The position numbers were made by a program, and so were the translations under genes. A stretch of DNA of 64,000 bases from Perognathus longimembris pacificus (lineage: Eukaryota > Chordata > Mammalia > Rodentia > Heteromyidae), in assembly GCF_023159225.1 (NCBI RefSeq), contig NC_063169.1, positions 60,785,934-60,849,933 on the forward strand, in the 5' to 3' direction. Shown here one piece after another: positions 47,401 through 61,700 of this stretch. Numbering within the stretch: position 1 is the first letter of the stretch; each line of letters begins with the position of its first letter. Below the pieces are notes generated by a model. The model was not told the DNA's origin. It worked only from the letters and a program-made list of their open reading frames with translations, and searched no databases.

Positions 47401-50400
47401 TAGCTCTATTATTGTCTTTCTTTTCATTTTTTTTCTGTATTCTGAATTCATCTTGCTCGTCCAAAACTTTTTTTCTCTTAAAATATTTCTGTTTTCCATC
47501 CATTGTGCCTTTTATTTCTTTCTCTGTGTTTTCTTTCATTCATCTGTGTTGATGAATCACACATTCATTCTCCTGTTTTGCTGGTTAATTTCAAGCTATG
47601 TCTTAGAAACTTTTTGCCCAAGCTGACTTTAAACTACAATCCCACCACATTCAGCCTTCTGAATAGCCAGCATGACAGATATGAATGATTACAACCTGGC
47701 AGTTTTCAAAAATTTTAAATCAAATAACTTCAATCTCCTGAATATTTTCTATCTTCTCCTTAGAAAAATAAATATACCAACCAACATGAAATTTCTTAAA
47801 CCAAATTTATGTTTTCTATTTTATATTTCATATCTTCTTTAAATTTTTGAGGTTTGCTTTTAACTTACCTTGTCTATGATTAGTGAGACATTTTATCAGT
47901 AAGTTTTATGATTTTCACTTTAGTCATGTAAATTTCGACTTCATTTTCTCAAGACTAAAGAAATCATTAGTTTTATTTGTAGCTTCTCGGCTCTTCTCAT
48001 ATTTTTTGGAGTTATAGGTGAAAGCGTTACTAAAGGATTATTTTTATGAGGTTAAGTTCTTTTAGTGTCATATATACACTTGTAATCAGTTTATTATTTT
48101 TAAGATACTATTTAAAGTTTTGTTAGTTATACTTTGAATTGAAAACATTATGTTAATTACTGGAATTTAGAGGTCCAGCTAATTTGTTGTGCCCATCATC
48201 ATTTGAAAGTTTTCATCTGATTCATATTAAATGCTTTATTACATTTAGCTTAAGTTTATAAAAGTACAACCCTATTTACTAGAAATTGAATGGACTGAAA
48301 TAAAATGTTGACTTTGTATATAGGACTTTGTATAAAATTCATGTTTCTTTTTTTTTTTTTCTTTTGGAGTTTAAAATTAGACCCTCACACTTGTTAGGCT
48401 GCTGTTCTCCCACTTGAGCCACACCTCTAGCCCTTCTAGAGAGCTCCTAAAAGTTTTAGTTCCATGGTTTATGTGCTGTGTTCTTGCAGCTATAGTAGTT
48501 CAGTAGTACAGCCTCTTTTCAAGTCAAGTAACTGTTAATAATGAAAAGCATCAATGTGACTTAAAAAGTAGTAATTCAAAGCATAGTGATTTTTTTCTTT
48601 TCTTTTTTTTTTTTTTTTTTTTTTTGCTGGTCCTGTGGCTTGAACACAGGGCCCAGGCACTGTCCCTGAAATTTTTGCTCAAGGCTAGTGCTCTACCACT
48701 TGAGCTATCCTTTTCTGAGTAGTTATTGGAGATAAGAGTCTCATGGACTTTTCTGCCTAGGCTAGCTTAGACCCTGATCCTCAGATTTCAGCCTCCTAAG
48801 TAGCTAGAATTACAGGTGTGAGCCCCCAATAATCACCTTTTTATTTTCATTTTTTTACTTTTACAGTATTGAGGTTTGAACTACTTCTGAAGCTTGCTTT
48901 ATTGACTGACACTTTTACTTTTTACCATTTATGCCCCTAGTCCTGCTTTTTTGCTGGCCAATTTAGAGATTGATTTTGGTGGGCTTTTTTTGTCCCAGCT
49001 ATCCATACGCACCCATCCCCCCGATGACAGCCTCCCTAGTATCTAGCATTAAAGTGGAACCACTAGTGTCCAATAGGAGTAATGATTTATAAAAACAAAA
49101 TTTGAAAGACAGAAAATATTAGAGAAAAAAATGGGAAGAATAATACATGCTAGCCATATTTTTTGATATACTTTTTTTTTTTTTATTGCCAAACTGATGT
49201 GCTAGCCATATTTTTAAAGTATTTTTCAGATTGTTTTTCTTCAGTTAGCTCAGAAGTATGATATAATTTCTGGTCTTCTTATCTGTCAGTGCATCTGATT
49301 TTTTGTTCCTAATGGGATGGATATTGGCTGTAATAACCTGGCCATTTATATTTAGGTATGATTTACTTTGAAAAAAATCTGTAAACATGCATTTTTTTTC
49401 CCTGAACTTGTCAATGCGACATAGCATTGTTCTGTCCTTGTACTGGCTTAAGGAGTCATATAGTTAAAAGGAATTAAAAATGGTCTCATTATGAAAAAAA
49501 ATCTCCTTTATGTTATAGAATGCAAATGTAATGTTAATTTTAGCTTGGAAAGTACCACATTTATCAATTAACATTAATGAGAAAACCATTTACGGGTAGT
49601 TTAATAATGGAATCTCTACCCTTCTTCTGTAGGCTATTCACTCTGTGGCCTGGCACCATGAAGGAAAGCAGTTTATTTGCAGTCATTCAGATGGCACTTT
49701 GACCATATGGAATGTGAGGTCACCTGCCAAACCTGTGCAGACAATCACTCCGCATGGTAAGAATCCTCCATTGTATATGTAGACCAGTTTTCATGGACTG
49801 GAGACTGTTCTGTTTAGGTTTGCATTTGGGTTTGCCTCTGTGGTTTTAATGAATGAATATTATGTTCATTTAACGTAAGGAATGTAGTTGGACACTAGTG
49901 ACTGACGACACCTGTAGTCCTAGCGACTCAGGGAACTGAGATATGAGGATTACAGAAGCCAACTAGGCAGTAAAGTCTATGAGAATATCTCCAGTTAACC
50001 ACTGAAAAGCTAGAAGTGTAGCTGTGGCTCAAGTGGTAGAGAGCCTTGAGCAAAAAAGCTCAAGGAAAGCACCCAGGCCCTAAGTTCAAATATATATATA
50101 TGTGTATATGTATTTATACACACATATACATACATATGTGTGTAAAAATACATACATATATATTTCAAATATGCATATGTGTATGTATAAACACATATAC
50201 ACACACATATGCATTTGACATTTGCTGCAAGACTATTTGAAGTGAATCTAGAGGATCCCTTAGGCTAGATTTCCAGTTTTGCTGAGTGTCTTTTCTTGTT
50301 TTCTATTAGTGCCAGGGCCCCTAACCTTGTTAGTACTCCAGAAAGTTCCTACCCCTCTCTCTCTTTAACAAATCCAGTGAACCAAGAAAGTGAGAAATGA

Positions 50401-53400
50401 TCATTGGATAAACTTTCATTGTTAATTGCATAAGAAAATACAGCTAGTTGAATGATGGTATAAATTCATCAAGTTTTACATCTTTAAGTTCATTTGCTTT
50501 TATTTATTTTTTAATTATTAAAAAATCTTAATTAAGCAGAAAGGTTATTTACTTATTTTTAAATACTAGTACCAGGACTAGAGGTAGCTCAGTGACAGAG
50601 CACTTACTTGCCTAGAATGTGTGAAACCCTGGATTTATTCGCTGGCACCTTTAGAAAAAAAAAAAGATGAAAGAAAAGATCAAGGGTGTCTTTCTTTTAA
50701 ACCATATGAGAATGAGTCTTCCACATGGTGCCAGTCACAGCAGATATTCATTGTCTATTTTCTTTATACTCAGGAAAATTTTCCTGTATCGTTTAAGTTT
50801 TGCCTTCTTTGAAGTCTGCATGTGAAGAGTCTGTCTCTTGAATCCTTAAAACTGTAATAGCACCTGAGCCTTTCTTGGCTTTCATATCTGGAAAATTATA
50901 AAAATTATAGGACAAGTATTTTGTATAGTGTTGCCTGTTTCTTCATAATTAAATTCAAGTTGCACTTTCCAGCTGGCCTATCCCAAAACAACTGATGTAC
51001 TCCTCTTGCATCTCCTTGAACAGAACTTGTTTTTTATTTGTCTCATACTAGTGATTAAGAATCTGTGTGCTATATATCTCTATTACAAAGTTATTCTTTC
51101 TCTTTTAAAATTAATAAGCATTAGCAATAAATTCTTTAAACTGTGGGTATATTGTTCCTTTTGAGACTTTACCTTCTAGTTTTGACATCTGTTTATGTTT
51201 CTTGGCTGAATTAATTACTACTGTGATATTTCTAAATGAGGAAATATGGCTTAATCTTAATTTCTTTTTTGTGTTATAAAATTAAAATCTTTGAGAGAGC
51301 AGACTTTATGAAGTGATATAAGTAAGTTTCTATGGTGCTTTCATTGTGTTAGCTCTTAGCAGAAAGGAGTCACAGTTAAACCAGATAGACAACAATATTT
51401 GATTTACAATATTGTCTCAAAATTAGAAATTCAAGTGACATGTAAGTAATCTATTTTCCCCAGTGGCCAGTGTTAAAAAAAATAGCATGGCTTTTACATA
51501 AAATTTAGATAGAATTTTATTGAACATTTTATTTACATAAACTAATGCACACTTCATTTTACATAAATGATTAATATGAATTCTTTCCAAGAGTTAAAAT
51601 GTTTTCTACTTACTCATTAGCTCACTGTTGGTGGTAGATAACTTTACTGAAGCTAAATTTATGTTGATAACTGTGTTCCATGAAAAAGTAATCCATTTTG
51701 GCACATCAAACTACAAAAAAATATATATATATTTTGCATACAACTATGAGGTGTTATATGTACTAGACATTTTTGTGTATCTTTAATTTTATTTAAACTT
51801 ACCTAATGATTGTTCAAGTACCTTAATCTTATAAACAATTACAGTATTACTTTGATAGCCAGGAATGAATTGGATATTGAGTTCTACTAGTACTTTAGAG
51901 AATGTATAGTGTTTATGCTATTTCATGTTAATGTAGATTAGTAGGTTCTTGAAAAATATATTCTGAAGACATATGAGCCTAATGTGGAATTTTAAAATCA
52001 GAACACTTGTGACGTTTGGAATAACATTGCTAACTTTATTATTTTTATCTGTAAGTGGTGATAATATTGAAACATAATCTAGCTTCCTCTTGTGGCTTTA
52101 AAGGTTATATTTATTCATTCAACAAATATTTGTCAGTTCTATTGTTATAGGTATTATCTATGCTGTGCCACAATCAGACAAACAAAATGTATGTGAAGTA
52201 CTTGGAAATTATTATTACTATATATATTTGATTCTAGTAAATACAAATTTGGGGATTAGTATTTACTTGGTAGAATAGTGTTTCTTCAAGATGTATTTCA
52301 CAAGTATATTTTGGGTTTTTGTGTGTGTAGTTGATACATTGTAAGTATAAGAAGAGTGATAAGGCTTAAGAAGCACATTATGGTTTAAAACAATTTTGAA
52401 AATGTTGAGATAAAGTTGAACGTATTACAGTGCTAAAAGATTTTGGGCTACTTAAAGCAATTTATATCCTTTAATGTAATTTTTATTAGTATCAACCAAC
52501 CATTCCCTGCCATCAGACAAACTTGGGTTCTAATTACAACTTTATGTTTGTGAAGAACCTTCTGGTGATAATTTCTGTTTTCTGGGACTTAATTTTTATC
52601 AAATTTAAAATGACAAGATTGGATAAGATGACTTCCTAAGTATCAAGGTTTGTGAATGTGCAAATGTAGTTGGATTCCAGTCTGTTCATTAACTGTCTGA
52701 AGTCATCTATCATGATTGACTGTGTAGATTCTGTTTTTTGTGGCAAATGTAGGGTAAGTTCTGCTTTTGTCATTTGGCCATTTCTTTCCAATGCCAGATA
52801 GGTGTTCATTATTTAGCAGGGAATAATAGTGGTAGGCATTACATCGAGGGTTACTGAAAAGAAAGTCTTTATAAGTGAAAGCCAATTTAAAATAGGATGA
52901 AGCATACAAAGAATTCCGTTTGTGTGCTTTTAAGATCTACCTGAAGCATAAAAATAAAAGTATGCCTATGAAAGGACGTTCTGTACATGCATACTTAAAT
53001 AAGGCTTTTTCTTAAAGGTAGAAGAAAGAAAATTCAGGGCAACATTCTAAAACATCCCACCTGCAAACTCCCCTTGGGTGGGATTGTTCTGGATCTCCAG
53101 CTGCCACCACCAGTCTCTGGCTTCTGAGGACATCCAACAGAAACTCCCAGGAACACACACGTTTAGTGATTGAGCCAATCTACTCAGCCAGTGCATGGAG
53201 GTTACCCCAGGGGAGTTTGACCTTCAACATCCATCATAAACCTACTGGCAAAGAGTCTAATCCCCAGCTGTAAATGACTCTTATCTCCAACCTCACTAAG
53301 CAAAATACACTCTTTTTCACTTCAGACTGGTATTGTTCACATCAGCACTGTGGTGTTGCAGTTTTCATTTTATTTTTGTATAAAATTACTGTCCAAACAG

Positions 53401-54665
53401 AATATTATGTGAATCACGTGTAATTTTAAGTTGACTCAGCCATATAAGGACAGTAAAATAAATCAGGCAAATTAATTTGAATAGTAAAATTTATTTAACC
53501 CCAGATTTCCTGTGGTCAAACATACAAACTTGAAATACTTCGCTTTTTTTTACTTCTCATTTTTTGTACTCTGAAATTCAGTATATATTTTCCTCTCACA
53601 TTTCCAGACACATTTTGAGTATTCAATAAGCACATGCAACTGGTGGTTGCTGTATTGGATAATTGCTCTGTTTGGAGAACATAAATGCAGTGAGTGTACC
53701 AGCTGTATTAGTTAGAAAATTCATCCTCTATTCTAAATGGCAAAATTAAAAGCTCAAGAGAGTTTTATTAATAATCATCATTTTTCAAATGAATCCTTAA
53801 TCATTCCACAGACATTTATTGAGTACCTCATGACGCTTCTAGACCAGAAATTAAATGCTGGAAATACATTGTGCTTGAAAGAATTCAGAGCTTGGTTTTA
53901 CTGAAGATGATCTGTTAACTGAAAACATTGCGGTGATTATTGATAAAGGCAAGCATATTATGATATGAAAATAGAGGAGTAGTGGGCTGGGGATATAGCC
54001 TAGTGGCAAGAGTGCCTGCCTCATATACACGAGGCCCTAGGTTCGATTCCCCAGCACCACATATACAGAAAACGGCCAGAAGCGGCGCTGTGGCTCAAGT
54101 GGCAGAGTGCTAGCCTTGAGCGGGAAGAAGCCAGGGACAGTGCTCAGGCCCTGAGTCCAAGGCCCAGGACTGGCCAAAAAAAAAAAAAAAAAAAAGAAAA
54201 TAGAGGAGTAGTGGTTATGGTTTCAGGTGAAGTCTATAGGATGCTCCACAAATTTAGGACATCAGAGTTAAGTCTTAAATAAAGGAGCATGGTGCTTTAG
54301 AAAAACTTAGCAGGGGATTTTAGTGAGAAGCTACAAAAAGGCACAACAATGTACTTAAAAGCAGGTGTTGGGGGAAACTGCTAGTAGTGAATAATAGAAT
54401 TTACATTTACTTTGGGCAAGTGACAAGAAATTAAAGCAGAGCCATGTAGCAGAGACAAGATTATATATCAGAGTATGCAAAAAATAAAAAGTGTGAACTT
54501 CGTCCAACCAGGAAGGTCCTTGAGACTCTTATGTGCAGTAATTCCCCCCTCCCGCCCCCCCCAAAGTACCAGAAGTGGTGCTCTGGCTCAAGTAGTAGAG
54601 TGCTAGCCTTGAGCAAAAGAAGTTCAGGTACAGTACCCTGGGCCTGAGTTACAGCCCCAGGACTG

Positions 54666-54701
<36 letters not shown>

Positions 54702-55765
54702 CATATTGGACACCTAGTAAATGAGTTGGCCGTGAGAAACATAAACATTACATCTCAAAAATACTACCCAATAGCGGTGTATCAGATGAGCTGAGGGCAG
54801 ATGAGGGTGGCCAGATAGGAAGCTATGCCATTAACAGCATATGGCAGTTTCAGTTACACTGTAAATGGGAAAAGTAGATTTGCATGAGTGAAATTCTAGA
54901 ATTTGTGTCAACAGGATTTTGACCAGTTCACTAAAGCTGAATGGTTAAGAGCAATAGGAACATAGTAATAGTAAACATCACTAAGAAAGCAGATGTGGCG
55001 TAGAGGCTTATGTGATTTGTTAAGCCAGGTTTTGTCATTAGTAAGATGTTTCTCAGTAATGTGTAAAGGGTCTTGTTCTTGTAGTGGCAAAGTATGAAGA
55101 AGTAAGATGACATCTAGTGGTGAAACCTGGTGATTCTCTAAGTATTTTTTAGATGTGCTATATGAAATCATAGCTAGTGTCTTTATTACTTAGTTCTATT
55201 TAGAAAACAATTAGTATAAGCTTAAAGATGAATAATTAACCTGTATCAAGAGCAGTAATCAGTAACATTAAAACACTAAAGTTGGAAGAGTACAGAATAT
55301 GCAGATCAAAAGGACTTACTGTTTCTAAGCATAATTAAGGAATCATCACTGTGAACACATCAACAATTTTTATTTTTGCAAATAAGGAAATATTCTGTTA
55401 AAATACTTGCCGGGAGCAAAAAGAAGAGAAAAACTAGCATTTTTAAATGGGATCAGCAATACTGACTTTATTTTAAGCCAGTAATGTTGCAACACAATGA
55501 AAATACTGTCAAGACTATTGAACAAGATATAAACAGGATGTCAGTGGCACACACCTGTAATCCTAGGTCCTCAGGATGCTGAGAACTGAGAGGTGTGGTT
55601 CAAAATCAGCCTTGGCAAGAAAGTCTGTGAGTTATCTCTAACTAGCCACCAAAAAAACTGAGGCAGAACTATGGTTCAAGTGGTAGAGAACTAGCTTTGA
55701 GCAAAAGAAGCTCAGGGACAGTACCCAAGCTGAGTTCAAGCTCTTCTCTAAAACAAGATAAGAGG

Positions 55766-55799
<34 letters not shown>

Positions 55800-58700
55800 G
55801 CCAGTCCTGGGCCTTGGACTCAGGGCCTGAGCAGTGTCCCTGGCTTCTTCCCGCTCAAGGCTAGCACTCTGCCACTTGAGCCACAGCGCCGCTTCTGGCC
55901 GTTTTCTGTATATGTGGTGCTGGGGAATTGAACCTAGGGCCTCGTGTATCTGAGGCAGGCACTCTTGCCACTAGGCTATATCTCCAGCCCAAGAGGAATT
56001 TTTTAATTTACCAGTTCTTACGCAAGATATATTCTTGTAAAAATAAACTATCCTGTGACTTTCTTCAGAATTTGTTCCAGCCTCTGAAAGACCATCTTTA
56101 ATAAAAGACTGACATAAGTTAAAGGAGTTATATCCGAATGATTGCTTTACCTCATAAAATAATGCATATAACAAAACAGAAAACTAGGATCTGTAATGCC
56201 CAATTATACCACTTTAGCACTTCCATTAATGCTGTGCATGGAAGAAGAAAGGAAGTCCTTTACTAAAAGTTCTGTTATCTCTTAACAGATTGAAAAAGGT
56301 GGAGTAATTGTTTCTTGAAAAACAGGAGATAACTTTTCAAATTTAAGCTTCCCTTTGCTTTTTTCCCCTCATTTCTCCCTTCCATGTCAACAATCCAGTC
56401 CTCCCCTGTGGCCCCCCCCCCCTTGTTTCTAATTCTTTTATCTAGCTCTACTTTCTGTACTTGGTTCTTAAAAATTGGGCTACCAAAGATTCAAGATTCC
56501 ACTGTACTATCATTTCTTCATAAAGAAAAGTGATAATCTTATATGAAGACAAGATTGGATGTTCCATTACTGGTTTGTAGACATGAATTTATTTTTTAAA
56601 ATTCACATAATAAAGGTCACATTTCATCTCAATAGAGAAACAACTATGGTTCCATAAATTGTGCTGGTAAATGGATAATAGCGTCAGAACCCAAACTGTG
56701 TTGTTCTTCAGTGTGTTCACTTTACTGTCCACAGTTATAACTCAAGACTGTAGAAGTCCTACTAAGGTGACAGTTTATTAAGACAAAGATACATTCCCTG
56801 CCCAAAATATTCAGCAGAAATTAACAAATGAAACCATAAAACAAGTATGAAAAACTGAAAAAGATGGCATGTGATTTGGGTGGGAAAAATCTTATAAGCC
56901 TAAAACTAATGACAAGTACTAACTAAAAAAGCTTGTGTTTCTTATATATACACACACACATAATCATCATACATAAGTTAAATCTTAATACAATCTCTTC
57001 TCCTAGGACTTTACCATATTAGAGATGTACCAATGTAAGTTAGTCCAAAATTCCTACAGTTGTTCTTTCAAAATGTATGGATTTCTAAAATTAGTGTATA
57101 TTAATATGCATACATGTAAACATGAGATTTGTCTTTTATGGTCATTGTTTATAAAATTTCAAGAAATCTATTTTTCATTCTGTTCTCCTGAATCCACTGT
57201 ATTTTAAGAAAATCCCTTGAAGTCCCCTGGTGTAGCTTTAATTCTGTTATTTTAATGACTTTCATAGCTGGTGACTCGTGTCACTACCTTCCTTTTCAAA
57301 CTAGTGGATGTTCACTTAATCCCTGGCTTTTTATCACTGAACATTATGCTACAGCACTGTCCTTGTATATGTTCCCTAGGAATAAATCCTTTTCTTTCTG
57401 TGGAGTAAATATATAGGGGTATAGTTGCTTCTATTTCTAATACATCTTAAACCATATGTAAAAAGCTGTTTTCTTCATAACCAGCAGGATTTTCTGTGTG
57501 GGTAGTGTTTATTTTTAAAAATACTTACATCTCTTTACTAGTTATATTTCTTTTCAGATTGTCTATTTCTTCTTAAATTGGTTCAATAATAATGCCTTTC
57601 TATTAATTTGCTGTTTTCCTCGAAGGTATCCCTTTGGTTGTTGTTCGCAGAGTCTTTTGTAATTGTTTTTTCTGGTTCTGAAGTTTTGAGTCTTAGCTCC
57701 TTGTTTCCTGAGCAATCTACATAAATAAGGATTACTTACTTTTTTTGTTCCCTTTTAAAGGGTCTTCTCATTTTTCTCTTGATACTGTCTTTTAATCCAC
57801 TGGCTATTTAATAATGTTTCGTGTAATTTTCACTTTTTTTTTAGCATCTCCCATTTTTTCCCACTGTGTACTTCCAACTTCATTCTGTTTTGATTAGCAC
57901 ATTTGTTTTTTATATATTCTTTAAATTTTATTGAGATATATGTTATGGTCTAACATATAGTCTGCCTGATATGTTTTATCTATACTAAAAAGAATAGATG
58001 TCTATTAAGTGTAGTTAAAGTTGTTGTGTTTCCTTGTGGATCTTCTGTTCAGTTTCCTACATTATTGAAATTGAAGTCTTAAAGTTTCTAGCAATTGCGG
58101 TTGCATTTTCTCCTTATATTTCATCAGTTTTTGTTTTATGTGTTTTGATGCTTTGATATTAGCTACACAAATGTTCCAGATTGTTACATTTTCCTAATGT
58201 ACTAGCCCTTGGCAAATTGACCTTCTAGACTCCTGATAGAAGTTCAAAGTGGTACAACCTTTCTCAGCATTATTTCATAGAAATAGCCATTAATTTATTC
58301 ACTGACTAAGTAATTATTGGGTGATACTATATGTTAAGAGTGTTTTTCCGGGGCTGGGGATATGGCCTAGTGGCAAGAGTGCTTGCCTCCCGTACATGAA
58401 GCCCTAGGTTCGGTTCCCTAGCACCACGTATACAGAAAATGGCCAGAAGTGGCGCTGTGGCTCAAGTGGTAGAGTGCTAGCCTTGAGCAAAAAGAAGCCA
58501 GGGACAGTGCTCAGGCCCTGAGTCCAAAGCCCAGGACCGGCCAAAAAAAAAGAGTGTTTTTCCATGACAGTTACAACAGAACACACAGACATGTATTCAA
58601 AAAACTTTGCTTTCCTGGAAAGCAAAGCCAAACAATAAACAAACTAACTGAGCTATGAATGCTATTTGAATGTGATATGTGCTATGGAGAAGAAATAAAT

Positions 58701-61700
58701 CTGTGAGAGGGAACAGGTGTGTTGGAGATTCTCAAAGTATCCTCATGTGTTGTGACTTGCCAGAATAAATAAATATAACAGTATTGAGAGTAGTAAATTT
58801 CTAAAACAAGCTTTTCTTTGTTTCAGACACATGTTATAAAGGTTGGCTTATTTTAAAGTCTTTTGGATAGTAAATGGGTAGAATTTACTTTGGGAGATAA
58901 TAAATATATTAACAAAGGATTTCATCTTATAGCTTGTCATTTTGGTGGAAGTGAATATAAGTTTATTGTCTCAATTTTGCTGTATTAAAGTTTTTATTCA
59001 TTTAGCAAAGTGAAATTCAATTTTACTTAGCTGTAATTAAGAACATTAGGAAGATTGTCATTTGTCATAGTAAGATTTTTATCACATAAATGTTAAATTA
59101 TTCAGCAGTGGATTTTAATTTTTTGATTGTTACAAAATATTTTATACTCCGTACTATTACTGAATTGCTTTAAAATGTTTGATGGTAGATTTCATTATAT
59201 TTCATTTTGATTTTGTAAATTACAAATGTAAGAATTTAAAGTGACTTAATGGAATGGTGGATTTAATTTCATTTCACTTTATGTGCACTGCTGATGTAAG
59301 AATGTAGAGTGACTTGGAATTTTAGAATCTAATAGAGGAAAATCTATTTTAGGAAAACAGTTAAAAGATGGGAAGAAGCCAGAGCCATGTAAACCTATCC
59401 TCAAGGTGGAATTCAAAACGACTCGATCTGGGTAAAATTTTCTTTCATTGTTAATATTTGTTGTTTGTAATTACTCAAATGGCATTTTACTATTAGTTTT
59501 AAAGACCTACTTTAAAATAGTCTGCCCTAATCTTGAGTTCACTGTATCTTTAAATAAAATAACATAAAACAGGTAAATTTAGGATGAAATACTTTGTTCT
59601 TGTTTTTAGTAGTCTTGGAAAGTTATACTTATTTTTTTTTGGTCAAACTTCATAGGTTTTGTTTAATTTTGGAAACAATATTTTTATTGTCTGATGAAAA
59701 AATGTAGCATAAACAGTAAAGGAAAGATTTATACTTTTGTTTACCTTTTCTATATATACTATTTCTAAAAGCTTTATTCTTTAGCAAGTAAATCCCATAA
59801 GAATACTTGGTGGTAGTCACTAAAATAAATGCACTTTAATGTAACAGGATGTTTTTCAGTCATTTGAAGACACTGTCACTATATTAATTAGGCATAAGAA
59901 TGAATGAGATGGTTTTTACAATATAAATAAAATATTTTGTATGTACCCAATATTCTATTTAAGTGTAAATACATAAAATGTAACTTTTTTTAATTTTTAT
60001 TTTTTTGCCAGTCCTGAGGCTTGGACTCAGGGCATGAGCACTGTCCGGTTGCTTCTTTTTTTGTTGTTCAAGTCTACCACTCTACCTCTTGAGCCACAGC
60101 ACCACTTCCGGCTTTTTCTGGTGCTGAGGAATCAAACCAAGGACTTCGTGCAAGCACTCACCGCCACATCCCCAGCCCTGATGTAACTTTCAAAATTCTT
60201 CTTTAAAACTTCTACATGTCTTTAATCTTCAAAGAAACTTCATTCTTTCATTTCTGTTTTTAATTACCTTGGAAAAGTCTGTGTGAATTTATGTAGTATA
60301 GGGAAGTGACTCTCAAATTATGGTCACTAGACTATATTAGCATAGAAGAATGTTTTAGTTTATCTCCCATATTTAAAATATCCTTTTTTCCTCTCCTTTA
60401 AATTAGGATTCATTTTGTTTAGCTGCTGGATTTGGTTGTTCTATTTTTATATAATGGCTCCAAAAGCCTAGTAAAAAGAATGTATTAATAATTTTGAGTT
60501 TGCTTTTCAATGTAACCAATTGTTTTAGTCAGCATTCTGTCATTGTACCAAAAATCCCTGAATAATGAAGAAATAGAAGAAAGAAATAAAGAAAAATCCC
60601 TTCTTTATAAAGAAGAAAGGTTTATCTTTCCTCACAGTGTTGAGATTTTAGCCCATAGTTAATTGACCTAATGTTTTACAGCTTATGGCCCCAAAATGTG
60701 TGTGTGTGTGTACACATGTGTGGGTCTGTACATATACACACATATGTACGTATGTGTATATACGTATATATGTATATATATCCTCACCATGTATCTTAGT
60801 GAGAATGCATTGCAGAAGAAGCTGCTCATTTCAAAAGGAAATGAAGAGGGAAGAAAAGGTGTTGTGGTCCCAGTGTGTCCTTCCAAAAACGTCCCTTGCC
60901 CCTGATTGCACTGCTTCCCACTAGGCCCCAGCGCTTGAAGGTTCCACCACTTCCTTCATGGTACTGTAAGCTGGGTACTGAGCCTTCAACACATGGGACT
61001 TGGGAGACACTTAACAAACCGTAGAATCATGTGTGCACATGCACCTATTGAACTGACATATAACCAGCAAAATAAGCTTTTATCTTTTCAACAAAATTAT
61101 CCATTTGATGCCAACTATGAGGGCACAGATTTCAAATTAGTTATTAGTCATTTACATTTAAAATTTGTCAAAATTGTGTTTCCTCTGAAATTGAATTGTA
61201 ATTTTCTTCTGAAAAAAAAGGTGAATGTTTAGAAGATTATTCATACATGCAATAATGTAGATACTGACATTTGCGATTTTTCAGTTTAGAGCTTAATCCT
61301 CAACTTCCATTATATGTAGAGAAAGTGAATATTAGAAATACTAACAAGGTCCCATATTCTAGCATTTTCACTGAGATCCATAAGCTTTCATCTGCTTAGA
61401 TGTAGATTTAGATGTGTTTATTGATTGTAACTTTTAAGGCAAAATGTCATTTTTTGATTGGCTTTTCTTATGATCTGACTTTCTCTAGTTTTGAGTTTTG
61501 GTCCTGGTTCAAAGGATCTGTGCTATAAGTTAAGGTTTGATAGTATATCTGCAAAAATACACAGAAAAAAAAAGTTTTCAGGTTAATAGGATATTACTTT
61601 AGTGGCCCTATGATCAGTTATCAGGAGTGATCTATAGCTAGAATAATTCTTGATGTGTCATGAAAAGTCAGTGTATTACATACATTTAGTAGATGCCTGA

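Larger units (their letters stand above)
44933..49632 (+). other. STXBP5: STXBP5 intron 7 (4.7 kb)
   Basis: GTAACA...TCTGTAG. From 44933 to 48340 I recognise almost nothing: AT-rich sequence, with a faint reversed SINE-like end near 47600-47700. The last third holds SINEs and a tiny L1 3' end. Confidence 0.92.
49757..59352 (+). other. STXBP5: STXBP5 intron 8 (9.6 kb)
   Basis: GTAAGA...TTTTAG. 50660-53030 and 56000-57250 show only AT-rich unique sequence. The remaining content is listed separately. From 58550 to the acceptor I see AT-rich sequence with a weak local repeat near 59190-59320 (two copies of GTAAGAAT...AGTGACTT). Confidence 0.92.

Noticed and set aside
47258..47539. Antisense 93-codon frame [18 protein letters not shown]...
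   Set aside because: Lys/Glu-rich frame from AT-rich DNA; no homolog recognised and no L1 ORF1 features beyond composition.
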